Source: Aquicella lusitana (lineage in GTDB: Bacteria > Pseudomonadota > Gammaproteobacteria > DSM-16500). From it: a DNA stretch of 64,000 nt. Positions 37,327-47,026 of the stretch are shown piece after piece (position 1 is the first letter of the stretch; every line of letters starts with the position of its first letter). The notes beneath the pieces are model-generated. The model saw only the letters and a program-made list of their open reading frames with translations. It did no database searches and was not told the DNA's origin. Where the stretch lies: positions 1,240,001 through 1,304,000 of the forward strand of contig NZ_LR699114.1 of the NCBI RefSeq assembly GCF_902459475.1, in the 5' to 3' direction. Position numbers and translations under genes: made by a program.

Positions 37327-38220
37327 TTATTCGTAGCCCAGACTGCGGAGTGCTTTCTCATTATCGGTCCAGTCTTCCTTTACTTTCACCCACAGGCGCA
37401 AAAACACTTTGCGGTCCAAATATTTTTCAATTTCACGGCGAGCCTGAATGCCTATTTTTTTCAGCTTGGCGCCTTTCTTGCCAATGATAATGACTTTTTG
37501 ACCCTGACGTTCTACCCAGATCACCGCCCCGATTTCAACTAGCTTGTCGCTTTCCTCAAATTGCTCTATCTCGATCGTCGTCGCATACGGCAGCTCTTCT
37601 TCTGTGGCCTGGATTAATTTTTCACGGATCACTTCCGCAATATGAAAGCGCACGCCCTTGTCCGTGATTTGATCTTCAGGATAGAGCTGCGGGCCTTCCG
37701 GTAATAATTTAATAATTTCGTCTTCGAGTGCGGGAATATTTTGTACTTCCAGCGCAGAGATAGGAACAATCTGCGCGAATGTCAGCTTGTCTTTGAGTTT
37801 TTCAATCAGCGGCAAAAGCAGGGCTTTATCCTTGAGACGATCAATTTTATTGATGGCGAGAATAACGGGCTTGGATAAACTGGCGAGTTTTTTTAACACC
37901 AGCTCATCTTCACTGTGCCATTTGGTTGCGTCTATCATGAAGACAATCACGTCCGCATCGATTAGGACAGCATTGGCAATTCGATTCATATAGCGGTTCA
38001 TGGCGCGCTTTTCGCTTTTGTGCACGCCGGGTGTGTCCATATAAATAATTTGTGCCTGCGGCAACGTTTTAATACCTAAAATTTGCCATCGCGTAGTTTG
38101 TGGCTTGGGCGAAGTAATACTCAATTTTTCACCCAGCAGGCAATTCAGGAGCGTTGATTTTCCTACGTTGGGGCGACCAATAATGGCTACATATCCGCTT
38201 TTTTCTATCGCTTCATTCAT
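37327..38220 (-). CDS. era: GTPase Era
   Basis: Essential GTPase that binds 16S rRNA during 30S maturation. The 297-residue protein has G1 GRPNVGKSTLLN, switch region SPKPQTTRWQILG, G3 DTPGVHKSEKRAMNRYMN, G4 NKIDRLKDK and G5-like SALE. A C-terminal KH domain follows (VIWVERQGQKVIIIGKKGAK). It lies 16 nt downstream of rnc. Confidence 0.97.
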   Translation of the reverse strand: MNEAIEKSGYVAIIGRPNVGKSTLLNCLLGEKLSITSPKPQTTRWQILGIKTLPQAQIIYMDTPGVHKSEKRAMNRYMNRIANAVLIDADVIVFMIDATKWHSEDELVLKKLASLSKPVILAINKIDRLKDKALLLPLIEKLKDKLTFAQIVPISALEVQNIPALEDEIIKLLPEGPQLYPEDQITDKGVRFHIAEVIREKLIQATEEELPYATTIEIEQFEESDKLVEIGAVIWVERQGQKVIIIGKKGAKLKKIGIQARREIEKYLDRKVFLRLWVKVKEDWTDNEKALRSLGYE

Positions 38221-38236
38221 GAGTATAGTGACCTAT

Positions 38237-38902
38237 TTATTTTTTCAGCACGCCTAGCATGGCGAGAGCAGCGTCCTGCTCGGCGCGACGCCGGCTGGTG
38301 CCCTTACCCCGGGTTTTTTGTTCCACGCCTTCCACCTGACAGCTTACTGTAAAGCGCTGTTGATGGGCTTCGCCTTCAATGGCTTCAACGGTATAAACAG
38401 GTAGAGGCATGCGGCGGCTTTGCAGATATTCCTGTAAAAGTGTCTTCGGATCTTTATGACTGGCCGCTGTGGATAACGACTGAAGCCAAGGCTCATACCA
38501 CGCCATGATGCACGCACGGGCAGCGTCAAAACCGCCATCCAGATAAACCGCGCCAATTATCGCTTCCATTGCGCAGGACAGGATAGACTGCCTTTCGCTG
38601 CCGCCGCTTCGCAATTCGCCGGGACCCAGAAATAAATAACGTCCCAGTTCAAATTCTTTCGCCAGTTCAGCCAGGGTATCCCGGTTAACCAATGTCGCAC
38701 GCCAGCGGCTTAATTCCCCTTCTGTGGCTTTGGGAAATTGGTGATACAGGATTTCTGCAATGACGAAGTTAACCACCGCATCGCCTAAAAATTCCAGGCG
38801 TTCATTATGATCACCGCCCTTGCTCCGGTGGGTCAAGGCGACCTTGAGCAATTTAGGTTGTTGAAATACATAATTTAGTTTGCTGGTTAATTCATCACTC
38901 AT
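38237..38902 (-). CDS. rnc: Ribonuclease III
   Basis: Double-strand-specific endonuclease for rRNA and mRNA processing. The 221-residue protein has the signature ERLEFLGDAVVNFVIAEILY and the acidic site AMEAIIGAVYLDGGF. A C-terminal dsRNA-binding domain follows (DPKTLLQEYLQSRRMPLPVY, GKGTSRRRAEQDAALAML). It starts 10 nt after the lepB stop and overlaps nothing. Confidence 0.97.
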   Translation of the reverse strand: MSDELTSKLNYVFQQPKLLKVALTHRSKGGDHNERLEFLGDAVVNFVIAEILYHQFPKATEGELSRWRATLVNRDTLAELAKEFELGRYLFLGPGELRSGGSERQSILSCAMEAIIGAVYLDGGFDAARACIMAWYEPWLQSLSTAASHKDPKTLLQEYLQSRRMPLPVYTVEAIEGEAHQQRFTVSCQVEGVEQKTRGKGTSRRRAEQDAALAMLGVLKK

Positions 38903-38912
38903 GGCATTTTCA

Positions 38913-39704
38913 CTAATGAATCGCTTTTCCTATTCTACCCCACCGGATACCTGTTTTGCTGCTGTCCCAGCTCATCCAGACCAGCACCGCCTTGCCTACA
39001 ATATTCTTGTCTGGCACAAACCCCCAATATCGGCTGTCAGCACTATCGTCACGATTATCACCCATGACAAAATACATGTCTTCAGGGACGACGATATTAT
39101 AGTAATCGCGGCTGGACTTTTTCGGGTCGATGAAAATTTTGTGCTTCACCCCCAGCAAATTTTCCTGTTTTTCTTGTGCTTCGCGAGCTTCGCCATTCTC
39201 GTCTTCGAAGATACTGCTTGTGAGCATTTCTTGCGGAACTTTTTCGCCATTAACAAATAATTCTTTGTTAATGTAACTGATTTTATCGCCCGGCAATCCG
39301 ATCACGCGTTTAATAAAGTCAACCGATGGATTCGGCGGCCAGCGAAACACAATGATGTCACCGCGCGCCGGTTTACCTTCTCCAAACAGTTTTTTGTGTA
39401 CGACCGGCAGGCGCACGCCGTAATCGTATTTATTAACAAGAATAAAATCGCCCATCAGCAACGTGGGTTCAAGCGAACCGGAAGGAATGCGAAAAGGCTC
39501 AAATAAAAAAGAACGCAATAAAAACACCACCAACAGAATAGGAAAAAAAGACCGTGCATAGTCGATGATGATAGGCAGTTTGGCTTTTGCTTCAGCACCT
39601 GCTTTGCGCTTGCGTCGCGGCGCAAGAAAAAGAATATCAAACAGCGCAATCAGGCCGGTAATAACCGTGGCATAAAATAAAATTAATTCGAAGTTAAAGT
39701 TCAT
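38913..39704 (-). CDS. lepB: Signal peptidase I
   Basis: Cleaves signal peptides at the outer face of the inner membrane. The 263-residue protein has two N-terminal membrane segments (NFELILFYATVITGLIALFD and SFFPILLVVFLLRSFLF). These are followed by the catalytic serine box RIPSGSLEPTLLMGDFILVN and the lysine box FIKRVIGLPGDKI. Box E is VMGDNRDDSADSRYWGFVP. It lies 20 nt downstream of lepA. Confidence 0.97.
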   Translation of the reverse strand: MNFNFELILFYATVITGLIALFDILFLAPRRKRKAGAEAKAKLPIIIDYARSFFPILLVVFLLRSFLFEPFRIPSGSLEPTLLMGDFILVNKYDYGVRLPVVHKKLFGEGKPARGDIIVFRWPPNPSVDFIKRVIGLPGDKISYINKELFVNGEKVPQEMLTSSIFEDENGEAREAQEKQENLLGVKHKIFIDPKKSSRDYYNIVVPEDMYFVMGDNRDDSADSRYWGFVPDKNIVGKAVLVWMSWDSSKTGIRWGRIGKAIH

Positions 39705-39724
39705 AGGTAAGACCTCTCTGCTCT

Positions 39725-41527
39725 TTATTTCTTTTCATCAATCTTCAACACTGCCAGAAACGCTTCTTGTGGTACTTCCACATTGCCCAATTGTTTCATG
39801 CGTTTCTTACCTTCTTTTTGCTTTTCCAGCAGTTTGCGTTTGCGGGAAATGTCACCGCCATAACATTTTGCCGTTACGTTTTTACGCATCGCTTTCACCG
39901 TCTGTCGTGAAATAATATGGCCGCCGATCGCTGCCTGCACAGCCACGTCAAACATTTGTCTTGGAATCAGTTCGCGCAGCTTTTCAGTAACAAGCCGTCC
40001 ACGGGATTGAGCCTGTTCACGGTGAACAATCGTGGCGAGTGCATCAACGCGCTCGCCATTGATCATGATATCGAGCTTAACCAGATCTGCTGTCTGGAAA
40101 TGGGAAAAACTGTAATCGAGCGAAGCATAGCCACGGCTTACCGATTTTAGTCGGTCAAAGAAATCCAGCACGATTTCACTCATGGGCAATTCATATACCA
40201 GCGCGACCTGGTTGCCATGAAATAACATGCTCTTTTGCGCGCCGCGCCGTTCTACGCACAATGTGATGACGTTGCCCAAATGAGATTGCGGCACCAATAT
40301 ATTGGCCTTCGCAACAGGTTCGCGTATTTCTTCAATCTGATTGACCGGCGGTAGTTTGGATGGATTATCCACATACAGGATATCGCCTTTCGTGCTCACG
40401 ACTTCATACACCACGGTAGGCGCTGTTGTAATTAATTCAAGATTATATTCGCGCTCCAGCCGTTCTTGCACAATCTCCATATGCAACATGCCAAGGAATC
40501 CGCAACGAAAACCAAAGCCCAAGGCTTCGGAGGATTCCGGTTCAAAAAAGAGCGCGGCGTCATTCAGGCGGAGCTTGCCAAGCGCTTCGCGCAAGGCAGG
40601 AAAATCATCCGAATGAATAGGAAACAAGCCTGCGTAGACTTGCGGCTTCACTTTTTTAAACCCGGGCAGCATGGTCGTTGCCGGACGATGCGCATGCGTC
40701 AGCGTATCGCCTACGGGCGCACCATTAATATCTTTAATGCCAGCGATCACATAGCCCACTTCGCCTGCGCGCAAAATATCGGTTGACACCCGCTTGGGTG
40801 TAAAAACACCCAGGCCAGTCACTTCATAGGCTTTGCCGGTCGACATGACCTGCATCTTTTCGCCCGTTTTTAATACGCCATTTTTGACCCGAACCAGTGA
40901 CACCACCCCCAGATAGGAGTCAAACCAGGAATCAATAATCAATGCCTGCAGGGGTGCCTCCAAATCGCCTACTGGAGGGGGGATATCCCGAATCAACCGC
41001 TCAAGCAGCTCCTCAATGCCCACACCTTGTTTGGCGCTGATTCGCACAGCGTCTCCTGCTTCCAGGCCAATAATATCTTCAATCTCATGAATTACCCGGT
41101 CAGGATCGGCCTGGGGTAAATCAATTTTGTTAAGCACAGGGACTACTTCGAGGCCCTGGTCAATCGCTGTATAACAAACGGCCACCGTTTGTGCCTCAAC
41201 GCCCTGTCCAGCGTCCACGACCAGCAGCGCTCCTTCACAGGCCGCCAACGAACGAGAAACTTCGTATGAAAAGTCCACGTGGCCCGGTGTATCAATAAAA
41301 TTCAGCTGATAGGTTTCGCCGTTATGCGCCTTGTAGTACAGCGTTACGCTGTGCGCTTTAATCGTAATGCCCCGCTCCCGTTCAAGATCCATGGAGTCCA
41401 GTACTTGGGCCTGCATTTCACGCTCGCTTAAGCCTCCACAACGCTGGATCAGGCGATCAGCAAGGGTAGACTTGCCGTGATCAATATGGGCAATAATTGA
41501 AAAATTCCGAATATTTTGCATAGACAT
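39725..41527 (-). CDS. lepA: Elongation factor 4 (LepA)
   Basis: Ribosome-associated GTPase. The product has 600 residues from the ATG at 41527 ([20 protein letters not shown]), which has AGGG 8 nt upstream; the frame extends to 41656 but the extra 43 residues are not family-like. Motifs: G1 [35 protein letters not shown]. The LepA-specific C-terminal domain with [17 protein letters not shown] closes it. First gene of the lepA-lepB-rnc-era-recO operon. Confidence 0.96.
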   Translation of the reverse strand: MSMQNIRNFSIIAHIDHGKSTLADRLIQRCGGLSEREMQAQVLDSMDLERERGITIKAHSVTLYYKAHNGETYQLNFIDTPGHVDFSYEVSRSLAACEGALLVVDAGQGVEAQTVAVCYTAIDQGLEVVPVLNKIDLPQADPDRVIHEIEDIIGLEAGDAVRISAKQGVGIEELLERLIRDIPPPVGDLEAPLQALIIDSWFDSYLGVVSLVRVKNGVLKTGEKMQVMSTGKAYEVTGLGVFTPKRVSTDILRAGEVGYVIAGIKDINGAPVGDTLTHAHRPATTMLPGFKKVKPQVYAGLFPIHSDDFPALREALGKLRLNDAALFFEPESSEALGFGFRCGFLGMLHMEIVQERLEREYNLELITTAPTVVYEVVSTKGDILYVDNPSKLPPVNQIEEIREPVAKANILVPQSHLGNVITLCVERRGAQKSMLFHGNQVALVYELPMSEIVLDFFDRLKSVSRGYASLDYSFSHFQTADLVKLDIMINGERVDALATIVHREQAQSRGRLVTEKLRELIPRQMFDVAVQAAIGGHIISRQTVKAMRKNVTAKCYGGDISRKRKLLEKQKEGKKRMKQLGNVEVPQEAFLAVLKIDEKK

Positions 41528-41741
41528 GTAGATAACCCTGATAAGGGGCATGATAGTAACGCATTTTTTAGCAATATACCAATATGGAATAAGTGCTTTA
41601 TAACTAAAGAGAAAGTGTTTAATTGTCGCCCCGTTTGAGGAGACGAGCCAGAGCAAACGCTGGCTTATTCTGGTTACTTTGCAGCCTCAGGCTGTTATAT
41701 CATGGTATGTAACGATTTTGTTAAACATCAGGATATAACAT

Positions 41742-42131
41742 ATGTCCCAACATGAAGACATTCACCCCAAAGGCCAGTTAGTGATCCAGACGGTTGCCAT
41801 GCCTGCGGATACCAACGCACATGGCGATATTTTTGGTGGCTGGCTGGTTTCGCATATGGATATGGGTGCAGGCATTGCTGCGCGGCATCGTGCACGCAGT
41901 CGTTGCGTGACTGTCGCCATCGACTCCATGACATTTATCAAGCGTGTCCTCGTGGGAGATACGGTATGCTGTTATGCTGATATTCTGAAGGTGGGACGTA
42001 CTTCCATGCAAATCCAGATTGAAGTGTGGACGAATGGACTGGTGGAAGATAAACATAAAAAAGTGGCTGAAGGCGTGTTTACGTTTGTCGCCATTGATGA
42101 TCACGGCAAGCCACATCCCGTGGATCGTTAA
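41742..42131 (+). CDS. Acyl-CoA thioesterase, YciA-like hotdog protein
   Basis: A 129-residue single hotdog-fold protein. It matches YciA by GQLVIQTVAMPADTNAHGDI, FGGWLVSHMDMGAGIAARHR and VTVAIDSMTFIKRVLVGDTV; the NAHGDIFGGW segment contains the catalytic Asp. It hydrolyses short to medium acyl-CoAs in the cytoplasm. It is divergent from lepA, and its stop abuts the convergent ygfX stop at 42132 with no gap. Confidence 0.92.
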   Translation: MSQHEDIHPKGQLVIQTVAMPADTNAHGDIFGGWLVSHMDMGAGIAARHRARSRCVTVAIDSMTFIKRVLVGDTVCCYADILKVGRTSMQIQIEVWTNGLVEDKHKKVAEGVFTFVAIDDHGKPHPVDR

Positions 42132-42575
42132 TCAGCTCATGCGCAAGTGTATTAACAGTTTTCTGTAGTCATCCTGCTTGAGTGAATCACGAAAAACAAT
42201 GCAGACGCCAGGCTTAAAGCAAGCAGGCACCAGCATGGACCAGCCTTGTTTTGGCAGACGAAAACGCAAGATAGAAACAAACGGTGTCACGGTGCTGTCA
42301 CCACACAATTCTGCCTCATAAACTTTCAGGGACGTACGCAGCAGCCATTTGCCATGCTGATTTTGCCGGAGACTTATAACAGCGTGCGGACTGCGCAGTA
42401 AAGCAAATTGCCAGAGCACACCCCCTGCATAAATAAAAAGAAGCAGACAGATCAGGATTTTTATCCACGCTTCAATGGGCAGTAACAACACCATTCCCAG
42501 ACTACCCAGAAAAACGGTCCCTATTAAAGCAAGGTATTGTCGTGAGGGTCTAAGTTTAAATTCTGGACCTGGCAT
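42132..42575 (-). CDS. ygfX: YgfX-family membrane protein
   Basis: A 147-residue protein with two N-terminal membrane helices (YLALIGTVFLGSLGMVLLLP, KILICLLLFIYAGGVLWQFA) and a cytoplasmic C-terminal part (WSMLVPACFKPGVCIVFRDS). The position immediately after sdhE, and the helix pair followed by a small beta domain, match YgfX (also called CptA). Its frame overlaps the sdhE end by 20 nt, so the two are translationally coupled. In E. coli the pair has been discussed both as a membrane toxin system and as part of succinate dehydrogenase assembly; the latter name fits this partner better. Confidence 0.8.
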   Translation of the reverse strand: MPGPEFKLRPSRQYLALIGTVFLGSLGMVLLLPIEAWIKILICLLLFIYAGGVLWQFALLRSPHAVISLRQNQHGKWLLRTSLKVYEAELCGDSTVTPFVSILRFRLPKQGWSMLVPACFKPGVCIVFRDSLKQDDYRKLLIHLRMS

Positions 42576-42831
42576 GGCGGCGGATCGCTTCCGTGATATT
42601 CACCAATTCCTTGTCGGCCGGCTGCTCGCGGCCTAATAACCACTTATAAAGATCTTGGTCCGATTGACCGAGCAGCGCTATAAATCGCTGTTTATCCGCC
42701 AAAGACAAATCCGGATACGCCTCCTCTAAAAAATTCCCCAATAAAACATCCAGTTCCAGCATACCTCGGCGGCAGGCCCATTTCAGCCTGGAAAAATTCT
42801 CTAATATATTGTGTTCATTATCCAGTTTCAT
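42556..42831 (-). CDS. sdhE: Succinate dehydrogenase flavinylation factor SdhE
   Basis: A 91-residue protein of the SdhE/YgfY/SDH5 family that promotes covalent FAD attachment to SdhA. It shows the diagnostic RGxxE motif in KWACRRGMLELDVLLGNFLE, and DLYKWLLGREQPAD, the second conserved block. It is encoded far from sdhCDAB, as in most gammaproteobacteria, and overlaps ygfX. Confidence 0.93.
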   Translation of the reverse strand: MKLDNEHNILENFSRLKWACRRGMLELDVLLGNFLEEAYPDLSLADKQRFIALLGQSDQDLYKWLLGREQPADKELVNITEAIRRHARSRI

Positions 42832-42896
42832 TTAAGCTTCTCTTTAGCTTTGCTTGCTATACTAAAAAATGAAAAAACTGCAAAAAGAGTAACCCA

Positions 42897-43139
42897 ATGG
42901 CAGATATAAAAAAAGAGCTAATCCAATTAATAGATCAGGTTGATTCCGCAGCGCTACCTGTTGAGCTGAGAATAGACCTGGCAAAGACCAAGTTATTCCT
43001 GCGGCAACCGGAGTGCATCATTGATATTAAAGATGAAAAAAACAGACTGGCAATCGCTGGCTTTATTGATCTGTTAGAAAAAAAGTTAAAATCAGCTCGT
43101 CTCGAACACCCGCACACACCTAAAAAGCGCTCACCCTAA
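42897..43139 (+). CDS. Small hypothetical protein, 80 aa
   Basis: Unknown 80-residue, charged, helical protein (MADIKKELIQLIDQVDSAAL; IDIKDEKNRLAIAGFIDLLE) with a basic proline-containing tail. AAAAGAG precedes the ATG. It is divergent from sdhE across 65 bp and convergent with the VirK-like gene. No motif is recognised. Confidence 0.6.
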   Translation: MADIKKELIQLIDQVDSAALPVELRIDLAKTKLFLRQPECIIDIKDEKNRLAIAGFIDLLEKKLKSARLEHPHTPKKRSP

Positions 43140-43151
43140 ATGAAATAGAAA

Positions 43152-43179
43152 GACTGGCGGAGGCAAACGCCCGCCAGTC
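43152..43179 (-). terminator. Probable terminator of the VirK-like gene
   Basis: 9-bp stem GACTGGCGG / CCGCCAGTC with a 10-nt loop between two convergent genes. On the minus strand it is followed by TTTCTATTTC, a moderate U-tract. Confidence 0.6.
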
Positions 43180-43190
43180 CGGTATGACTG

Positions 43191-43682
43191 CTACACACTT
43201 GCATCAAACAATACGATACTGTTCTGATCGGCTCCATTGCCAAGATGGCAATTATAATTTACAGCTCCCTTTAACTCGTAAGTTTTGGGATCATAATACG
43301 CCGCATGAAATTCGGCGGAGTTATCTTCAAATACACGCAAACGTCCATAAGCATAAACAGGGCCAAATGCTCGGTGTTCAGTGAAAAGCGTTTGTGAAGT
43401 GGCAACAGTATATTTTTCCTGGCCATTTACTGGCACTTTATAATGTGAAAAAAGCGTAAAGTTAATGCGCGTACTGGATCCGCCTATATCAGCAGCACCT
43501 TTTACATCCGCTTTGTTAACAGTGCACTTATCCATATGAATGATAGCACGCACTTCATCGCCCTGTTCCAGCGCTTGTAAAAGCTGTTCATAGTTGGTCA
43601 ATGTTTTAGGTGCCGCATAAGCTGCGCTGACAGCCATCGTCAATGAAGTGATGACAGTCAGCCATCTATTGAAGCCTTTCAT
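43191..43682 (-). CDS. VirK-family exported protein
   Basis: A 163-residue protein with a signal peptide (FNRWLTVITSLTMAVSAAYA). The body resembles the VirK family: TNYEQLLQALEQGDEVRAII, HMDKCTV, and a later YGRLRVFEDNSAEFHAAYYD with two cysteines that could pair. VirK proteins were first noted on virulence plasmids; their molecular role is unclear. The start at 43682 follows AGGGAG 7 nt upstream; the frame reaches 43784 but that part is not signal-peptide-like and overlaps the divergent reductase gene. Confidence 0.78.
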   Translation of the reverse strand: MKGFNRWLTVITSLTMAVSAAYAAPKTLTNYEQLLQALEQGDEVRAIIHMDKCTVNKADVKGAADIGGSSTRINFTLFSHYKVPVNGQEKYTVATSQTLFTEHRAFGPVYAYGRLRVFEDNSAEFHAAYYDPKTYELKGAVNYNCHLGNGADQNSIVLFDASV

Positions 43683-43801
43683 ATTAATTCTCCCTATGGA
43701 AATGCCACAATATATACTAAGATGTCGCATGGTAAAAGTGCATGCACAAGTGCCATGAGCGTGCCATAAACGCAAGACAGCCAATACACAGAGACCGGAT
43801 T

Positions 43802-44518
43802 ATGCCCATTCATATCATTAAATTAATTGAACGCCGTGAAGTTGCACGGGGAACCCATGTTTTCGTATTTGAAAAACCTGAGGGACTGACTTTCAAGCCA
43901 GGTCAATATGCAGGCTTTACACTGATCAATCCTGCTGAAACCGACGCAGGCGGTATCACTCGGCGTTTTTCACTGCTTTCAACCCCTGACGATGCGCATC
44001 TCGCTATCGTCACACGTATACAAAATTCTGCGTATAAACGTGTACTCAACGCACTGCCTATAGACAGTGAAATAAAATTCGCCGGGCCTACTGGGAATTT
44101 TGTTTTGCATGAGGAGACTTCTATCCCTGCCGTTCTCATTGCCGGCGGTATTGGTATTGCGCCATTTTACAGCATGATCAGATATGCGACACATCATCAT
44201 TCACCGCAACAGATTTATTTATTTTATGGCAACCAGCAGCCGAGCGATACGGCATTTTTGGATGAACTTATGCAACTACAGCAAAAAAATCCGCATTTTA
44301 AGCTCATCGCCGCCATGGACCGGCCAGATAATACATGGGCAGGCGAAACCGGTTTCATTACTGATAAGATGATAAAAAAATACCTTCCTGACATCAGCGC
44401 ACCGATTTATTACATTTGCGGCTCGCCCGCGATGGTAACTGCTTTACAGGAAACACTCGCTGAAATGGGCATTGAAGAGGAAGAACACATTCGCACTGAA
44501 GACTTCCCAGGGTATTAA
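43802..44518 (+). CDS. FAD-dependent NAD(P)H flavodoxin/ferredoxin-type reductase
   Basis: A 238-residue ferredoxin-NADP-reductase-fold protein. The FAD domain has FKPGQYAGF and ITRRFSLLS (the RxxS flavin-binding motif). The nucleotide domain has AVLIAGGIGIAPFYSMIRY and ends in IYYICGSPAMVTALQ. There is no iron-sulfur domain, so it must pass electrons to a separate partner that is not evident here. The start MPIHIIKLIE at 43802 is preferred to 43742. A strong palindromic terminator follows the gene. Confidence 0.88.
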   Translation: MPIHIIKLIERREVARGTHVFVFEKPEGLTFKPGQYAGFTLINPAETDAGGITRRFSLLSTPDDAHLAIVTRIQNSAYKRVLNALPIDSEIKFAGPTGNFVLHEETSIPAVLIAGGIGIAPFYSMIRYATHHHSPQQIYLFYGNQQPSDTAFLDELMQLQQKNPHFKLIAAMDRPDNTWAGETGFITDKMIKKYLPDISAPIYYICGSPAMVTALQETLAEMGIEEEEHIRTEDFPGY

Positions 44519-44544
44519 ACTTTATTAGACCAGAATATCCCATG

Positions 44545-44576
44545 AGAGGGAGAATCGCGATTCTCCCTCTTTATTA
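44545..44576 (+). terminator. Terminator after the reductase gene
   Basis: A perfect 26-bp palindrome (AGAGGGAGAATCG / CGATTCTCCCTCT) followed by TTATTA, 26 nt after the stop codon. Confidence 0.85.
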
Positions 44577-44670
44577 ATATCCCCGGCCAAGTGAAGCGAT
44601 GAAATACCCTTGTCATGGATTTCCGATCTGGTCCATAATTTCCGCCAATTTAAGCAAAAGGAAATAAAGC

Positions 44671-45864
44671 ATGACCAGACATGAATATTTGCAATCGCTC
44701 AACACTGAACTGAGCCGTTTAAAGGAAATGGGCCTTTATAAGGCAGAACGCGTTATTACTTCGCCACAGCAGGCCGTTATTCGCTTGCAGGATGGCTCGG
44801 AGGTCATTAATCTTTGCGCAAATAATTACCTGGGGCTTGCTGATCACCCAGCGTTGATTGAAGCGGCCAAAACTTCCCTGGATCAATACGGCTATGGCAT
44901 GTCGTCGGTACGTTTTATTTGCGGCACGCAATCAGTACATAAAAATCTGGAACAACAGATCAGTCATTTTCTTGGGACTGAAGATACAATTCTTTATTCA
45001 TCCTGCTTCGATGCGAATGGCGGTCTCTTTGAAACGCTATTAGGCCCTGAAGACGCGGTCATTAGTGATGCGTTAAATCATGCCAGCATCATTGACGGCA
45101 TCAGGCTATGCAAAGCAAAACGCTTCCGTTATAACAATAATGACATGCATGACCTTGAAGCCAAATTAAAAGAAGCCAAAGACTGCCGCGTCAAACTCAT
45201 TGCAACGGATGGTGTTTTTTCCATGGATGGCATCATTGCCAACCTGCCTGCGATTTGTGATCTCGCAGACCAATATAATGCCCTGGTCATGGTGGATGAT
45301 TCTCACGCCGTCGGTTTCATGGGGCAGCACGGACGCGGTACGCATGAATATCATGGCGTCATGAACCGTATTGATATCATTACCGGCACGCTCGGGAAAG
45401 CACTCGGCGGTGCTTCAGGCGGTTACACCAGTGGCCGCAGGGAAATGGTTGAATGGCTGCGGCAGCGTTCCCGCCCTTATCTCTTTTCCAATACGCTCGC
45501 GCCCACCATTGCGTCGGTTTCCATTAAAGTACTCGAAATGCTGGAAGCCAGTCAGCATCTGATTGAGAAACTCCATGCGAATACCGCACATTTCCGACAG
45601 GGAATGGAGAAACTGGGCTTCAAACTGGCGGGCAAAGATCACCCTATTATTCCGGTGATGCTGGGTGATGCCAGGCTCGCTACAGCCATGGCGGATGATT
45701 TGCTGCATGAAGGTGTTTATGTGATTGGTTTTTCCTTTCCGGTCGTCCCCCAGGAGCAGGCACGTATCCGCACGCAGATTTCAGCTGGGCATGAAAAATC
45801 CCATCTCGACAAGGCGATCGAGGCTTTCGCCAAAATTGGTCGCAAATTGGGTGTGATTCACTGA
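44671..45864 (+). CDS. kbl: Glycine C-acetyltransferase (2-amino-3-ketobutyrate CoA ligase)
   Basis: PLP enzyme that cleaves 2-amino-3-oxobutyrate with CoA to glycine and acetyl-CoA, the second step of threonine catabolism. The 397-residue protein has [52 protein letters not shown] and the PLP-lysine segment [21 protein letters not shown] precedes the ATG. tdh follows 91 nt downstream, so kbl-tdh form one unit and feed acetyl-CoA to the TCA cycle. Confidence 0.96.
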   Translation: MTRHEYLQSLNTELSRLKEMGLYKAERVITSPQQAVIRLQDGSEVINLCANNYLGLADHPALIEAAKTSLDQYGYGMSSVRFICGTQSVHKNLEQQISHFLGTEDTILYSSCFDANGGLFETLLGPEDAVISDALNHASIIDGIRLCKAKRFRYNNNDMHDLEAKLKEAKDCRVKLIATDGVFSMDGIIANLPAICDLADQYNALVMVDDSHAVGFMGQHGRGTHEYHGVMNRIDIITGTLGKALGGASGGYTSGRREMVEWLRQRSRPYLFSNTLAPTIASVSIKVLEMLEASQHLIEKLHANTAHFRQGMEKLGFKLAGKDHPIIPVMLGDARLATAMADDLLHEGVYVIGFSFPVVPQEQARIRTQISAGHEKSHLDKAIEAFAKIGRKLGVIH

Positions 45865-45955
45865 TCTGTTTACTTGGAAGAAGCGGCACAGTTATTTTAA
45901 TTTGCCAAATAAAAACACATTTGCTTCACTTACCCCACTACATGATGAGGAAAAC

Positions 45956-46984
45956 ATGAAAGCGCTCGTTAAAGCAAAAGCACAAACCGGCATTTGGATG
46001 GAAGACGTTGCCATGCCCGCCGTCGGCCCAAATGATGTTCTGATCAAAATAAAAAAAACCGCGATCTGCGGCACGGATATTCATATTTATAACTGGGACG
46101 AATGGGCGCAGGAGCACATTCAAGTTCCGCTGGTCATTGGCCATGAGTTCGTAGGCGAGGTTGTAGAAATAGGCAAGGAAGTAACCAGCTATTTCAATCC
46201 GGGCGATCGTGTTTCAGGCGAAGGACACATTGCTTGCGGGCATTGCCGCAACTGCCGCGCAGGGCGCTCACATCTTTGTCGTCGTAACGTCAGCGTGGGC
46301 GTCACCCGCAACGGGTGTTTTGCTGAATACCTGAGCATTCCCGCCACCAACGCCTACCCCATCCCTCCTTCCATACCAGATAGCCAAGCCGCCATCCTGG
46401 ATCCTTTTGGCAATGCAACGCATTCCGCTCTGTCGTTTGACCTGGTAGGTGAAGATGTGCTGATTACGGGCGCGGGACCAGTCGGCATCATGGCTGCAGC
46501 CATTGCGCGACATGTAGGCGCGCGCCATGTGGTCATTACCGATGTGAATGCGTACCGGCTTGAATTAGCGAAAAAAATGGGTGCCACACTGGCTGTCAAT
46601 CCAGCAAAAACCAGCCTCAGAGAAGTCATGGACCAACTGAACATGAAAGAGGGTTTTGATGTAGGCCTTGAAATGTCAGGCAACGCCAAGGCATTTAATG
46701 ACATGATTACCTACATGAACCATGCGGGCAAAATTGCGCTGCTGGGTTTCCTGCCGCATGGCACAGGCATTGACTGGAGCCAGATTATTATGAAAGGCAT
46801 CATTATCAAAGGCATTTATGGCCGTGAAATGTATGATACCTGGTATAAAATGATTACCATGCTGCAGAGTGGACTCGATATTGCCCCTGTGATTACCCAC
46901 GAATTTTCCATTGACGAATACCAGCAGGCGTTCGAAACCATGCGCAGCGGCCAGTCGGGCAAAGTCATCATGAATTGGGAATAA
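45956..46984 (+). CDS. tdh: L-threonine 3-dehydrogenase
   Basis: Zinc alcohol-dehydrogenase-family enzyme; oxidises threonine to 2-amino-3-oxobutyrate with NAD. The product has 342 residues from the ATG at 45956, where GAGGAAAAC precedes it. Motifs: catalytic zinc [16 protein letters not shown] and [11 protein letters not shown], structural zinc [15 protein letters not shown], Rossmann [13 protein letters not shown]. An upstream TTG-initiated frame adds 18 residues and is not used. Its product is the substrate of Kbl. Confidence 0.96.
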   Translation: MKALVKAKAQTGIWMEDVAMPAVGPNDVLIKIKKTAICGTDIHIYNWDEWAQEHIQVPLVIGHEFVGEVVEIGKEVTSYFNPGDRVSGEGHIACGHCRNCRAGRSHLCRRNVSVGVTRNGCFAEYLSIPATNAYPIPPSIPDSQAAILDPFGNATHSALSFDLVGEDVLITGAGPVGIMAAAIARHVGARHVVITDVNAYRLELAKKMGATLAVNPAKTSLREVMDQLNMKEGFDVGLEMSGNAKAFNDMITYMNHAGKIALLGFLPHGTGIDWSQIIMKGIIIKGIYGREMYDTWYKMITMLQSGLDIAPVITHEFSIDEYQQAFETMRSGQSGKVIMNWE

Positions 46985-47026
46985 TAAAAGAACCACTAAT
47001 TTTACTACTGCATCAGTCAAAAATGT

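Noticed and set aside
41641-41741. Small inverted repeats upstream of lepA (AGCCAG/CTGGCT and CAGCC/GGCTG) as riboswitch or terminator
   Set aside because: Arms are only 5-6 bp and no T-tract or known riboswitch core is present.
43742-43801. 20-residue N-terminal extension of the flavin reductase
   Set aside because: It would overlap the VirK-like gene's promoter region and lacks family resemblance; MPIHIIKLIE at 43802 starts the FAD domain directly.
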